Assembly (NCBI RefSeq): GCF_047495875.1
Contig: NC_092497.1
Span: 66,239,492 to 66,303,491, forward strand
Source of the DNA: Pithys albifrons albifrons
Taxonomy: Eukaryota > Chordata > Aves > Passeriformes > Thamnophilidae
Reading direction: 5' to 3'
DNA: 64,000 bases
Shown: piece after piece, positions 21,201 to 34,969 of the stretch
Numbering within the stretch: position 1 is the stretch's first letter
Layout of the letters: every line of letters starts with the position of its first letter
The notes under the pieces: generated by a model
Seen by the model: only the letters and a program-made list of their open reading frames with translations
What the model was told of the DNA's origin: nothing
Databases searched by the model: none
Position numbers and translations under genes: made by a program

Positions 21201-24062
21201 CTGAAGTATTGCTACATGGGATTTCAATAAAACCTTTTGTTTTAGGAAACCAAAGAAGCTCTGGTGTAAGAACTACTGAAGAGAAGGATATTTTCATCAG
21301 ATAGATGCCAGTTGTAGATTTGTCTTTCAAATAAAGAAAATTTACTCAGAAAAATTTTAAAGACAGAAATTGTTATCTCTGTAAGAGTTCATGGAAACTT
21401 ATATATAACTCCAAAGGACTTAGTTATAATTAAGATAATCTGTTTCATAAAGCATATTAATATAGAATACCTTTGGAGGATTTTGAGGAGGTGCTAAATT
21501 CAGACCTGTTCAATGTGATTGGAAGTCAACTCAGCCATGAGATACTCTAAAAATGGCTACTACTTTTTTACAAGTAAATCAGAACTGCTGTCATAAAATC
21601 AGAAAGAGATGCAGGAAACCAAGTAAGTCCAAGAAGAACAGGACCAGAAAAGATTAATATGAATGACCTTGTAGGTTAAATAGGTACTTATCTCCAGGTG
21701 TTTTGATGTCTTCCTTACCTTCACTACAGTTTTAAAGATAGCAAATGGGTACATACTTACATACATTCTACTTGATAGAGACCTAGACAAATGGCTTTCT
21801 CTTACAACTGCAGAGAATTAAATTCTGTAGTTATAGACTTCCAATGCCCATAAGGAAAGCAAAAAGACCAAAAGACCTCTTTGGAGGTCTGTTTATGATT
21901 TGTGAAACCATGTGATATAATATGCATATTTTTAAAGACTGCTTAAAAGAAGGAGATAGAGAGAATCTGGAACATGCCATCAAACATAAAATCACAAATT
22001 CTCAGTAGAAACATTCAGATAATAGATTAAAAACAAAACAACCCCTTCATACTCTAGGACTTTGCTAGAATTTTTGGTACTATAGCAAATAGGCAATAAG
22101 TCAAACTTTTCTGGAAATGATAAATTCACTGTATGTTACAAATACTGTATTTTTTCTTTCATACTTTAAGTAAGGGCTTGCCCATTTCACTGTTGCAGAA
22201 AAAATAGGTTGTGCTAAGAACATACTTTGTGTGAAGTACTAGTACTTTGTACCTCTTTGTGCTAGTGGCAAAGCAAAAACATTCTGCAGACACCTGGAAT
22301 TATGACTTTTTTGTTGCAGAGATATGCCTAGAAGAAAAAGAGTAGCAGCTAGTATAGTCATGCAATTTGCTCTTGCAAAGGCTCCAGAGGATGAGACAAC
22401 ATTGTTTTTTTAGCTAAGTGAAAGCAAAATGCATAATTTCTAAATACCTATGTCAGAATAATTGAAATAATTAAAAATAATTTCAGGGGTTTCTGTATTC
22501 CTTGTGGAAAAGTTGTCTTTAACAGTTTTGTTATAAATAATTTTAAAGGTAAAGTTCTAGTCCATTCCCCAGCTCAAGGGAGACCAGTGAGATATTTGTC
22601 TTTCCTTGGAGATTTTCATCCAATTAATCTAGAAAATATAGAATTATGGAGATTCTACAGCCATTACTTTCTGTGTCTTCTGTGTTATTTTTATTGTAAA
22701 AAAATTTCTCTATCTCTGTAGAGTTATTCCTGATGTTGAGAAAAATAGTAATTTTTCTGTTCTATATTCACCCTGTTCTTTAAACTTTCATTGTGAGTGA
22801 ATATTTACCCACAGGCGTATATAATGCACATATAATAACAATAATGCATATTGTGTGTGTGTGTGTGACTTCATAGGTATGAATCTATCTCTCTGTCCAT
22901 AGGCAGTTTCACATATATATTTTTTTAAGCAGGGGACCCAGAACTGGTCACAGAAGTCTAACTGACTCCCTGCAGATGCTTTGGATTATTTGACATCTGT
23001 TGTGAGTTTATTAAACATACATTTTGTACCCTAGGGTGCTGTTAAGAAGGAAAGGAATCTCCTAAAGAGCATTTGAATGCAGTATGTAAAGTTACCACAA
23101 AATTTCTTCCGGCTGGCAATAAACACTTGGAATTCTGTTGCTGTGTTGTATAATGACCACATGCGTTTTGGCAACAATGATAACTGAAACGTTGTTTAAG
23201 AAAGAATCACTTAAAGAAAGAAGCTTCAGAAAAACTTCAGATTTTCAGTATTGAGGGACAGAATTGTATTACAGGCATAAAAGTAACTCATGAAATTCAT
23301 AGAGCTCAAGGAACTCAAAAAAGAATCTATCCTCGATAAGCTTTCACACACCATTGCTTGAAAATACCCACATTATTAAAGCTTGTGTGCATTGGTGCTA
23401 AATGTTCTTTGATCTATTTTGATCTGTTATTAATTTCATCAAACAGCCTCTACCCCAGTACAAAACCTTTCTGTGTGTGTGTGTGCGCTTGTGCACATGC
23501 TTTGTATAGAAGACAATACATGTGCTCAGTTTAGACACATTTAAATGTTACAGGAGTGGAAGTTCATAATGAGTTGGAAAAATTTAAGAGCTTGGGTTTT
23601 GCTTTGGGGAAGGCACAGAACAAGACAAAGAAAAGGCAAATGCTATAGTCCATTTATTTTCATTAGAGTAAGAACAATGAAAGTAAAACTAGATAAAAAG
23701 CTGCTTTCAGAGACTGACGAGATGTTATTCTAAAAGTAAAAATACCCTGACTATAGTAAGCAACGGTTTTTTAGAAGACAACATAAATTGTTTCCTATCA
23801 AAAAAGAAGGATCTTTCTAGAACTTTTGGATATCAACTCAGAGGAAGCAATAGTCAAATTGGGTGCCATGACTTCTGGACATCTGGGCAAATAGTTACAA
23901 ACATACAAAGATGGCCTATGTAATTGCTTAATTGCTTTCTCTTATAATGTCAGTATTACACAGTCCACTGTGAGTGCATGACAATCACATGGGCATCCTG
24001 GATGGTTAGCATTGCAGGAACCCTTTCTTCTGTATAGTCTCAGTGAGGCCAGAACATCCAGG
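18263..24062. other. AT-rich non-coding stretch, no gene recognised
   Basis: Only short frames occur. Simple repeats are a TG run at 22852-22867 and a shorter one at 23472-23485. Near 19070 there is one GTTAGGGTTTAG string, too isolated to be telomeric. No LTR or CR1 ends were found. Unannotated host exons cannot be excluded by eye. Confidence 0.4.
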
Positions 24063-24067
24063 GTGTG

Positions 24068-24695
24068 TGTGCTGGTTTAAAGGCGAACCAGCAGGGGAAA
24101 TGAACTCACCACGAGAGAGAGATTATAAGTCAGACCTAAAATTTAATAATAATATTACAATAAAAACACTGACACAAAAGGGAAATTGCTTTCAACTCAC
24201 AAAAACCCAGCAGTATAACCCAGTGTCCTGGGGCACAAACCCAAGGGGGTTTGTTTGCCCTTGTGGTGAGACCCCTGTGGCTCCCCCAAGTCCAGAGCAA
24301 AAGGAAATGAAAAACCTGTTGGTGCAGGCGAGGGCTGTGATCTGGGCAAGAGCAGTGATCTCCTCCTGTCGAGGTCCTGCTGCTGCTCTGGATCCGACAA
24401 GAAGTTACCAAAGTCTTCTTACCCACCACTTATGTACCCTCAGGGAGCACCCAGTCCCTCCCCCTGGGCGGGGACTCACACAATGGGTGATTAACTCTGG
24501 GAACCAGGGGGTATTGAACTGTTGATGGCCCATTAGCAGCTCCGCCCCCTCAGGCTGAGTGTGAAGGTGATAATGACTCCCTGGGCAGCTGCTGCTAATG
24601 GCCCATTGTCCTTGGGAATGAATAGAGGGGGTAGAATACACAGCTTTGATCACCCCCACACAGTGTCAACTGGTCCCTCCTGCTCAACTAGGACA
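24068..24695 (-). mobile_element. Solo LTR (LTR family 1), 628 bp
   Basis: On the plus strand it starts TGTGCTGGTTTAAAGGCG and ends CAACTAGGACA, with perfect GTGTG duplications at 24063-24067 and 24696-24700. It shares the CCTGGGGCACAAAC, CCCAAGTCC and GGGGGTAGAATACACAG blocks with the other copies. The 160-codon plus-strand frame inside it is LTR sequence, not a gene. Confidence 0.93.
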
Positions 24696-24700
24696 GTGTG

Positions 24701-27691
24701 TCAAACACCCCTTGCTGTGAAAACTATGTGCACTTATGGACTGCATGTTTATACAGATGGGAACAGCACATCCAGACTGATCACATCCACTGGACATGCT
24801 ATGCACAACACCGTCACTCTTGTTTTCATCTGGAATTTCCTCAGCAAAATTTCAGACACCTTTGCAGGACAGGCTCATCTGTGAGGACTGAAGAGGTGCT
24901 GCAGCACATCTTATGAAAGACACAGTTTATTGCTGCAGGGGTTAGGGTGGCAGAGAAATAACGAGTTCACTAACAAGGCCCTGGCCTGAGTACTGGCATC
25001 CCCATCGTGAGTCAAGAATAAGACTTTCATAGAAACACACGCATAACAGTTTTTGGGAAAGAAAACAGCTTTAATAGTTGAGGGGCATAGAATTTAGAAA
25101 TCTGAACATTACATGTTCATGTTTTCTAATCATCTATGTTTTGTTGATATTCACTGGGCTTTGACAATGTCTACTTAATTTTGAACTTAGAACTGCTATG
25201 ATAGATGAAAACCTTCTAGAGACTATAAGTTAATTTAGTTATCTAACCCTTCATCAAAGGCTTTAATAAAAAAATGTAATATGCTAGTACTAATATTTAA
25301 ACTCTGAAGGACATATGTTTCTGATATGACACAAAGTGATCATAGTCTTCATGTGTCAAAAGTTTACAACATTCTTTCCTAGAGTGATATTTAAGATTCT
25401 GATGCTAGCATTTCATAAAATATTATGTTTCATAAAGTGAGAGATATAATTTCTGTGAGGTGAAGTCTTACTCCTGCTGAGAATTTTGAAACTACTATTG
25501 TAATTGACAGCATTCCAATTGTGTATACTTTGTTATATTTTAACGATATTTACACTCCTGTTAAGTCATATAGTGCAATGAAAGCATGTGAGCTGTCTCT
25601 CTGAGTGTTTTATTATGAAATTGAGAATGTAACTGTATTCTGCTAGTAATTGTAAAAATATAAGCTGCATATTCAATACACGTCAATGTGGATGTTGACA
25701 GAATCCAGCTGAAAGAGAGATGTAGAATGATATAAAACCTTAAAATAGTATAAAAAACTAAAGTTCTCTAAATATTACTGTCTAAAGCAAGTAGAAGCAT
25801 ATGTTTATAATGTCATGACTCTTCAGCAGGCTTTATTTTATTGAAATAAAATTCAATCCCCCTTAAATTCTCCATTCCTTTAACCTATTTCTTTTAGCTA
25901 ATGTGGCCCTAGTGTATACTTACAGTGACACAAATTTAGCCTCATGGATGTAAACCAGTTTTTCTCTGTAATTATATATGATTTTGTACAAATGGCTGAA
26001 AAATTCGGTCTTTATTTTATGTACCTCTAGCCTAAACAAATGGAGCGTCTTGTTTGTGGCAGCCAGGTTCACGTTAATTTGGATTATGTCGCATGCAAGC
26101 AGACTATGAGCATTCAAAATGTATGTTAGAGAGGTTCAGATGAACGGAGGTGAGATCTAGGTAAAGGATTAAATAAATTTTAAAGCATAACTTTTTCTGG
26201 AGTGATCATACAATGCTCCAAGTGCTCAGTTTTATTTTTGTAATTCTTTAGTTCTTGAACATTTCAAAGACTTTTGTAAGCATTAATTGTGTGTGCCCTG
26301 CATGCTACAGAATTGTGATCTCTTTAGCATTCTATGAAATTGAACATTTTATTCGTGGTGCAGGATTTCCATAAAACTGTTTTTCCAATGATCTGTTTGA
26401 AGTACCAGTCATATGTCTCCTGTAAAAGATAAGAACACTGCTTGAGTCCCATATATAGTTACTGTAGTTGTTAACAAAGCATTTACATTTACATAAGTAT
26501 ACATAGTCATAGGCATATTTCCAGCATTGCTTCTGCAGAAGCAGGCAGAAGATTTTCAGATGTTTTCAGCATCTTTAAAGAGCTACTGAGGATGTGAGAT
26601 ATCTGGATTCTGTGTGGACCTCAACTTGAAAAAACTCTTATGAAACTCGCTTTCCTGGTAAAGCCTTTGGGTTTGGTAAGGAAATGGTACTGCTCGTCCT
26701 GATGTTGGAGCTCTGACATTGTAGAGAGGGACAAGAGATAGCACAGTTCAGGACATGTTAAACTTGAGGTAGAACCCAAGCTTTTAAAAAGTCTGTCATG
26801 GCCTTTACATCCCTGAGTAAACCCTGATAGCTGGGCTGCAGAGTACTTCCTGGCCTGCCCCCTGATATGCTTATTTTACTTATCTGACAGTAAGAGTAGG
26901 TATGCAGCCCGACACTCAGGAGTGAACATCAGGTTGTTTTTATCTTTTCTGTTTTAACGGACATCCAATTTGTCCCTGGGAACTAGAGACTCAAAGGGAG
27001 CTAAACTTCTGTCAAGTATGTGCACCACTGAGGAAGCCTTAGGAAAGAGCTGCCCAAAGCTTTGCATTTTGTTATCTGACTCCCAGGGCAGGCTCCCAAC
27101 TTCAGCCCAACACTGAAATGCAGGTGAAACTCTCTTTTGCCTCTGAAAAGCTGCTGGATGGGGAGGAAGGATGGCGCTGGTGGCTCCAGCTTCAAATCTA
27201 ACTGCACAGAAGTGCCTGGTTTAGATAATATGTGCCTGAAGGGGTACATCAGCAGAACCCATGGGAACCCAAATTCCTATCTGTCCTTCAGGAAAAGCCT
27301 GCTCCCTTGCAGACAAGGAAGGAAATGGAGGTAACAATAAAGGAGAATATTTTCCATTTGTGTGTAACATTGACTGGGTGAAATCTACTTTACTAAGGAG
27401 CAACACTACATTTTTCCTCTGAAAACTGTAGAGCTATTATTTAATACCAGCACTTTTCAGATAGGTCTCAGTTTGGCATTTACTATCACATATTACGGGG
27501 AATATAATTTGATAACCACTGGAGACAGAATAAGATAAGAATCTGAGCAGTATTGTTGCTTAAGCTAGTTTAGTTTTAGTTAAAGTAAATAGGATTTATC
27601 ACATAAGAAAACACTGAAGGGTGACAGACTGAGGTGAATTAAAATATTCCACAGGCGAACAGTGTTAAGTAGCAGCTTGAAAACAGAACAG
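24701..27691. other. AT-rich non-coding stretch
   Basis: No gene or repeat with definable ends was seen. Frames are under 110 codons and lack recognisable motifs. Confidence 0.4.
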
Positions 27692-27945
27692 AATCATAGA
27701 ACTGTAGAATCACAGAATACCCGTAGCTAGAAGGGATCCATGAGGATCATTGAGTCCCCCTCATGACTCCACACAGGGCAACTGAAAAGATGAATCATAT
27801 ATTTAAAAGCATTGTTCATACACTTCTTGAACACCAACAAGCTTGTCACTATGAGCACTTCCCTGTTGAGCCGGATTTAGTGCTTGACCACTCTCTCAGT
27901 GGAGAACTTTTGCTGTCAATATCTGATCTAAACTTTTCCTGATAT
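27692..27945 (-). mobile_element. CR1 LINE 3' fragment
   Basis: The plus strand begins AATCATAGAACTGTAGAATCACAGAATA, the reverse complement of the CR1 terminal octamers. It continues with GATCATTGAGTCC and TGAGCACTTCCCTGTTGAGCC, then fades after TATCTGATCTAAAC. It is an older CR1 type, heavily 5'-truncated. Confidence 0.75.
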
Positions 27946-30900
27946 ATCTTTTATCCATTTCTCATGTCCTATCACTAAACACCAGAATAAATAGATCGGC
28001 GCCATGTGGGTAATATGGAAAAATCTAGGCAGAAAGTCTAGACAGGTAAAACAAGACTCACAGAGTCTGGTTTTCTTTTGGTTTATTTTCATTTGCTCTC
28101 TGTGAGTTTTTGACTTCTCCACACTTTGCCTTTGACCATAACAGATACATTCCTACTCCAACTGCACAGGGAATGCATTCTAAAATTTAATTCAAGTGAG
28201 GTTTAAGTGCACTGTGGGACCTTGTGTGGACTTGTTATATCAGACAGTTTTACCCTATAAATGGCTTTATCTGAATTTCTTTTCTTCCCTTAGACAAGTC
28301 TTTGTACCTCAAACCCAGTACATCTTTTATTGGCACAATGACATTCCTTTGATTCACTGCCACAAAGGATTTGCTGACAGATGACTCCTGATATACTACA
28401 AATTGGAGACCATTGCAAAATCCCATGTTGCTGCAGCCAAGCTGTCTGATCTGAGAGATGTAACAGATTGCCTTTCCATAGTATTGAGCATCAGCAAAAC
28501 TACTAGTTAGCCTCACTGGCATGGCACTTCTCTGTTAACTACTTTTTTGTTTTGAAAGTTTTAAAGAAAAGACATAGATTCACCTTATGGCATGCATACA
28601 GATTTATTATTCTTTAAAATTATGATTTGTGTCATATATGAAGAAAACTTACCACTGGGTCTCTTGATCAAGTAATTTGTAAGGCAAATCTTCATTTAGT
28701 CTCCTATGTAAGACTAAAGGCAATAATAGCAACAATTTCTTTCCCCAGCAAAATTTGTTACTTTTTTTTTTAACTGTTCAAAGCAAAGTATATTCAAACA
28801 TCTTTTTTACACAGTTTTCACATATTCAGTCTTCTCAGGTAAAATACTGTCACACAGTCTAGCACTTGATTTTGTTTCTTGGTTCCTTTGGTTTTTCATC
28901 ATGTAAGACATCTAAGAAGGAAAAGCAAACCACTAAAATACCTACAGTATTTTCCAATACTGCAATAACCTGGGTTTTTTTGTTGGTTAAACCCAGCATG
29001 ATAGGACACAGTCTAGACTTCATGTTACAATGTCTATATGATTTGAAAAATATTCAGACACCTTAAGAAGTTAAAACTTAAGAAAACATCTTTTCTGCTT
29101 TGTATATATCTATACCCCCATTAACTCTCCAACTTTTTTTTTCCCTGTACCTGAGTGATTTCTGGAAGCAGAATTTATACCTTTTCCTCAAAATGCATAA
29201 AATTGTGAGCAAAAAATCTTTGATCTGATCTGTGAGAAACTTCCATTGGAAATATTAGATGAGAATGCTTTCACTACATAGAAGAACTGAATGTTTAAGA
29301 AACTTTCTCCTGAGAAAATAAGATGACTTAAACAGTTCTAAAACCTAGGTCTCAAATCTGTTTTATGTTAGATGCCCCATACAATCTATTTATGCTCCTA
29401 GTTGCCAGCTAGTGTCAATGATATTATAAAGCCATTTGTCTAGGTGTTTGTTAGAGGATATATGATAAAAGAAACTCTCACCACAATCTTCAAAACACTG
29501 GCGGCCATGAAAAGATTAAACCAAAGAAGTGTGCTGAGTAAAGAAAACAATAGGATTGTAAACTCCAACAAACCCTCAGGGAAAGGGACTCTATTTACTA
29601 TATTTATAGTGGGCCCAGTTCGAAGACACAGGAAAAGAAACGCAAGCATTCACTGCCACAATGGATTAAAAAGGTCTCTTTTTGCAAATGTTAAGAAGAG
29701 ACAGTAGTAGGTTTACACCTCTCTTATATTGCTAATAAATTGAAAAGCAAATGGCTGCACAAATCTGGTTAAACCTTCTCACTCTCTGCAGTTTGTGAAG
29801 GTTTATTTTAGCAATTTGTATCTCGGTTAAATCCCAGAGAGGAGAAACTGAAAGAACAAGTGAGTTCTGACATTTCGGTGTAGGTTGATGTAGGGTCACT
29901 TTGTAGACAAATTCACACAGTAGTGAAAGTAGAAAATGATTCTTGGAACACTCTTGAAATCCGAAATACAGTCAAAAAATTCCTTGAAAACTTTTTACAT
30001 TCAATATAATAATGATAAGTCAAAACCAATTCAGAATAACATTTGTCTAAACTCTTGTTCCATTGGGATCAACATTTTCTGTCTCAGGCTGTCGCTCTTG
30101 CTTCCTCAGCTCTAGGGTACAGCAAAAAAATTAAGGACAAGACATAAGCCATGGTATTTAAATGATATGTGCAGTTCCTGGAGAATCCTATGGAAACAAC
30201 AAACATGAACAACATGGACAGACAGACACAGTTAGCTCATGCATCTCAGTCTAGGGTGTTCATGAAAATTTAAATATGGGTTTTTCACAGTGTTGCCTGG
30301 ACTGAATCATGAGCTGGATTCACTGTTTCCTATAGAGAGAAAATCTTCTGTTTGTATTTGAGAGTGTCTCAAGGCATATCGGAGAAGACTGCTTCTGAGT
30401 CTGAGAATATTGTTGCTTGTAACAGTGTTCTGCTAATGGAGGGTAATTTAAGAAAGCTATTTGTGAAAAAGAATGTTGCCTCATGTTTAGAGATATTATT
30501 TTGAATGCCAGGATTTACATGAAGTAAATTAGGCCATTTCTATTTATGTCCTTAATTATACTGTATCTTTCAAATATTTCTCAGATAAAGAAACATGGTC
30601 GAAAAATTCTGTAACATGCATGGTCAAAAAAGAAAAAAAAGATAAAAGAAAATTGTGTTGGAAACAGAGTTCTTTCCTTGGACCGGATTCCAACTTAACT
30701 AACAATCCTGGCCAATACCACTGAAGTTAAAAGGGTTGAAAAGGGTGTAAGTTAACTCAGACTTGGCCTTGTATGTTTCCAGATTTGTCCCTTATGACTT
30801 ATCATAGAAGAAAATTATTTGATTTTTTAAAAAAAACAAACCCTGACAGCTTGAGGTGGAAGCTAATGCATCTTTTTCTGCCAAAATTCATATAATTGGG

Positions 30901-31457
30901 GTGGAAAAAGTATACTTTATAGGCCATGATGAAACTAAGTGCTCACTGGATGTCATACTGAAATGGAATTGTATTCTCCAGATTGCTGTACAGTTAGCAT
31001 AATGATATATAACAGCACATTTTTCCCCTGTTATTATTTCCCTGCACTCTGGTTGCTACACAAAAACCAAGTTTATTGTCTTACAATGAGAAAACCAGTG
31101 TAGACAATCTTATTATTAGCCATCCAGAGGAGAGGGATTTGTATAATTGCTGCACAGTCGCATTAACTATACTGTGAATACAAAAATCTCCATACTCAAG
31201 CTCTTCACTCAAATGTTTGAATTATACTAAATACATAAAGGGCCCCTTGGAATCAATGGAAACTACTACCAATCTCAGGACCTTTAAAAACCTTACCTGT
31301 CTGGTTCTTACGCTTGAGATGAAAGTGACAGAAGTGCGCTTCTGCTTCTCTCATTTTTGATGATAATACAAAAAATTCTGAACAAACATAAAAGACATGG
31401 AGTGACAAGGAGAAGTTCAGGTACAGCTATGAAATAATGAAAAAGTCATCTGTTTTA
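27946..31457. other. AT-rich non-coding stretch
   Basis: No gene is supported. The longest frames (62-90 codons near 28196-28522 and 29440-29707) have no known motif and overlap on opposite strands. Confidence 0.4.
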
Positions 31458-31462
31458 AAGGT

Positions 31463-32078
31463 TTATCCTAGTTTAGCAGGTAGGACCAGTTTATCACTGT
31501 GTGGATGATCAAAGCTATATATTCCACACGCTCTATTCATTTCTCAAGAACTGTTAACAATAGACCATTTGCAGCAGCTGCCCAGGGCACACCCAACTCC
31601 TCAGGGTGTGAGCTGGGTGTGAAAGACACCTGTGAGCTATAAGAGCCCTGGGGGAGGGACTGGGTGCTCCCACCTGGGCCAGAGGGTACATAATCTTGGA
31701 GTTTGAAGACCTCAGGGAAGCACTCATTGGACTGAAAGGAGGACCAGGACCTTGACAGGAGAAGGCTACTACTCTCAAGCAGACTGCAAGCACCACTCTT
31801 CACTGGACTGCAAGAATCATCTGCACCAAGAGGTTTTTTACCTCCTTTTTCTTTGGACTCAGGGGAACCATGTGGGGCTCAACATAGGGGCTAACAAAAC
31901 TCCTTTGTGATTGTGCCCCAGGGCACTGGGTTACACTTCTGGGTTTTGTGGGTTAAAAGCAATTTCTCTTTTTGTCATTGTATTTATTATAATATTTTTT
32001 ATTAAATTGTAACTCTGATTTCTAATCTCCCCTGAGCTGGGGTCATTTCTCCTGCTTGTTTACCTTTAAACCAGCACA
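31463..32078 (+). mobile_element. Solo LTR (LTR family 1), 616 bp, plus strand
   Basis: It starts TTATCCTAGTTTAGCAGG (a mutated TGTCCTAGTT) and ends ACCTTTAAACCAGCACA. Perfect AAGGT duplications lie at 31458-31462 and 32079-32083. It contains an ATTAAA signal in TTTTTATTAAATTGTAAC about 70 bp before the end, which fixes the orientation of the family. It is the only plus-strand copy. Confidence 0.93.
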
Positions 32079-32083
32079 AAGGT

Positions 32084-32779
32084 ATACATCAATAGAACAC
32101 TAATATCTCCCACAATACTATTATTCACTAGGTCTTTCCATTCATTTATTTATATTGGCAAAACTTGAGTTCCCAGAACAACAAGCATGGCTAAATGTAG
32201 GCATGTATCCTTTCACTCTTTCAGCAGGAAAGAGGCTGTCTGGGGTTTTTGTGGAAACTCGTCTTAGTACTTCAGTTTGAGTGAGGAGGATGGAGAAACA
32301 GAGGGCTCGGAAGCAAGGAAAGAAAGCACTGAGGATAGGAGTTAGAACAGAAAGCCAGATCATGGCACCCAGAAGTAAAGTTTTTAAACCTTTTTATTCC
32401 CTTTGAGCAATTTGGTAAGTGCTTTGTTTGTTTGTACATTCATTTTCTTTTTGTACTTACTTGTTACTAGCCACATTATTCTTTTCTGAAAAAACACTGT
32501 CTTCACCTTTTAGCCTCCAAATATATCAGGTCTGTGGTCTGTTACTGTTTTAAAACCAGGAAACTCTCTTGAGTTATTATTTTTAAAAAGTAGTAAAAAC
32601 TGGAGATGGTTGATAATGATTTCAGTGTCAATTCAACTCCTCAAGGGTTTTTCAAGAGATGTTAAATTAATTGTATATTGCTGTGGAATTACAGTTATGC
32701 ATGATGTTTATGAATAATGTAAGATATTACTATATTGCTCTTTCAAAGCTTAAAGCACCTTTTTCTTCTTAAGAAATAA
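32084..32779. other. Non-coding stretch, nothing recognised
   Basis: AT-rich, with short frames only and no repeat ends visible. Confidence 0.4.
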
Positions 32780-33690
32780 TAAAAGGGCCTGTATTGGAAG
32801 GCCACCTGAAAGACTGTCTGGTTCCAGATCTGCTGCCATGGACAGGGACATCTTTCACTAGACCAGGTTGCTCAGAGTCCCATTCAGCCTGGACTTAAAC
32901 ACTTCCAGGCATGGAACATTCATAAGTTCTCTGGGCAATGTCTTCCACTGCTTCACCACCCTCACAGGGAAGAATTTCTTCCTAACATCTGATCTAAACC
33001 CACTGTTATTCAATTTGAAGCCATTACTTTTTATCATATTTCTATATGCCATTACAAAAACTCTCTCTATGGCTTTCTTTTAGGTTCCTCTCAGATACTG
33101 GAAGGCTGCAATTAGGTCACCCCAAAGCTTTCTCTTCTCCAAGCAAAACAAACCCAGTTGTCTCAGCCTTTCCTCATAGGAGAGGGGCTCCATCTCTTGG
33201 ATCAACTTGGTGGCCCTCCTCTGGACTTGGTCCAACAGTTTGATGTCCTTCTGTTGCAGACCTCAAAGCTGGATGCAGCACTCCATGTGATGGCATCCCA
33301 TCCTTCAGGTCTGTCAGTTGTACTGCTCAACTTGATGTCACCTGCAAATTTATTAAATAATGTTGGTCCCAATGCAGACCCATGAGGGACATCACTCATC
33401 ACTGATGTCCGTCACAACTCTGAGCCATTGACCACTGCTCTGTGGATGACACCATCCAAACAATTTCTTATACATCTAACAGTCCACATGTCAAATCCAT
33501 CCCTCTCCAATTTACCAGAAGGAAGTTGTGGTATACTGTATCAAAAGTTTTACAAAAGTACAGACAGGTTATGTCTGTAACATTTCCCTTGTCGACTTAT
33601 GTTTTCACTCCATTGTAAAAGGCCAGTTTTTCAGGCAGGATCTCCCTTAGTGAAGCTATTCTGGCTGTCTTGAATTAGATGTGTCTTGAA
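32780..33690 (-). mobile_element. Old CR1 LINE fragment, minus strand
   Basis: The plus strand shows CR1 blocks in order: CTGCCATGGACAGGGACATC, TCACTAGACCAGGTTGCTCA, GGGAAGAATTTCTTCCTAAC, TCTCAGCCTTTCCTCATAGG and CAGACCCATGAGGGACATCA. The last lies in the RT region. The usual terminal octamers are absent. The frame is broken throughout. Confidence 0.85.
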
Positions 33691-34058
33691 TCAAAATCTG
33701 TTTTGCTGTTTCCCATACATGTGAAAATATTATACTGTATTCTCATTATGGTGAGATGATTGACAGTTCGGGCTACTGAGCTAACTGTCAGAAAAATAAA
33801 TATGTATCTTGATTAAAAGACAAAATCTAATGTCAGCCTCCATAAGTCTTCCCAGTTCTTTCATAGCGTAGCTGTGTAATACAAGATAATTACAAAGACA
33901 TGGTTTTGCAAGGTTTTTTAATTAATTCTCGTGGTTTCATATGGACTTTTCACAATGTATTAAACACTTGTGAGTAGTTGTGTTAATGTTTAAAAACAAC
34001 ATACCATCAAAAAAGTCAGATAGTCAGGACAGTATATCTGGTATGAGAGTCTGCCAAA

Positions 34059-34248
34059 GCTTGGCTGCTCCTCGAGAACCAATTCAGGTGAGTGAGGGGC
34101 AGGACAGTCTCATTAGCAGGTGCTAGAGAGGGTTTTGAAGGGTGTAAAAGAGAGCTGCTTGGCTGCTTCCTGCTCAGGCTTGGTTGCTCCTGAAGAACCA
34201 ATTTAGGTGAGTGAGGGGCATGACAGGCTCATTAGTGGGCGATTAAAA
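34059..34248 (+). repeat. Direct repeats in the CR1 5' UTR
   Basis: Two units of about 71 bp, at 34059-34129 and 34178-34248, are spaced 119 bp apart. Each runs from GCTTGG(C/T)TGCTCCT through AGAACCAATT, GGTGAGTGAGGGGCA and CTCATTAG. They may be promoter-type 5' UTR monomers. Confidence 0.8.
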
Positions 34249-34540
34249 AGAGTCTCCAGGGAGTGGGATGACCTGGAACACAGCAAACACTGAGGGCATG
34301 GTACGGCTTAGGCAGTTTGCGCAGGATGGGTACAGCCACTCTTGCTGATGGACTGTAGTTCCTTTATTCCCCCTTTCTTCTCTTTTGCTTACCACAACTA
34401 GAACGAACAATGGTCTCCAAATGAGTGAAACCTGTTGCTGCTACCAGGGGGAGTGTGATAACTCAGATAGAACACCCCAAGAAGGATGCAGCTGTTCAGG
34501 TCACTGGCTACACAGTGTCTGAGCTTGGCATTAGTACCAG

Positions 34541-34969
34541 ATGGTTCAAAAAAGTGCCTGCATATGGTATGAGCAGGTGAATGGTTTGCTGTGTTTAGTG
34601 GCAGAGCTCAAGGAAGAGGTAGAGAGGCTAAGAAGTACGAAGGAGAGTAAAAGAGAAATAGACTGGTGGAGTTGCACCCTTTTGACCCCTACAGAAGTTC
34701 AGCAGGAGTCAGAGAAGCCCTGCCCCTCTTGCAATCAGGCAGATGGAGCAAACCAAGTAGATGGAGTGGAATGGAAACAGGTCCCTGATGACAGAAGTAA
34801 AAGAATCCCCTCTCGACCCTCATCTCCTCCTCAGGTACCCTTTAAGACCTGGTATGAGGCCCTGGACCCAGAGGGTCAGGCAGAGGAAGCTCAAGAGAAA
34901 GATCTGTCTGGAGGATCTCCTGGTTGTATCCCAGCTATCAGATGGATTACAACCAGAGCTACAAAATAA
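34541..34969 (+). pseudogene. CR1 ORF1 fragment (coiled coil; esterase remnant downstream)
   Basis: A 142-codon frame has a heptad-rich stretch at residues about 15-40 (LVAELKEEVERLRS), typical of the CR1 ORF1 coiled coil, and a CPSC pair near residue 60. Downstream, in broken frames, 35136-35159 encodes VVQAGSND, the conserved block of the esterase-like domain of CR1 ORF1. ORF1 protein would coat element RNA. Stops from about 34970 onward make it non-functional. Confidence 0.75.

Noticed and set aside
22918..22990. CR1-like phrase (CCCAGAACTGGTCACAG)
   Set aside because: Only a short phrase matches, with no neighbouring CR1 blocks in order.
24043..24525. 160-codon plus-strand frame
   Set aside because: It starts in the flank and runs through the family 1 LTR on the strand opposite to the LTR. 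Other copies do not keep it.
28196..28522. Overlapping small frames on both strands
   Set aside because: No motif, no splice context and no repeat origin visible. Both are within chance length for this base composition.
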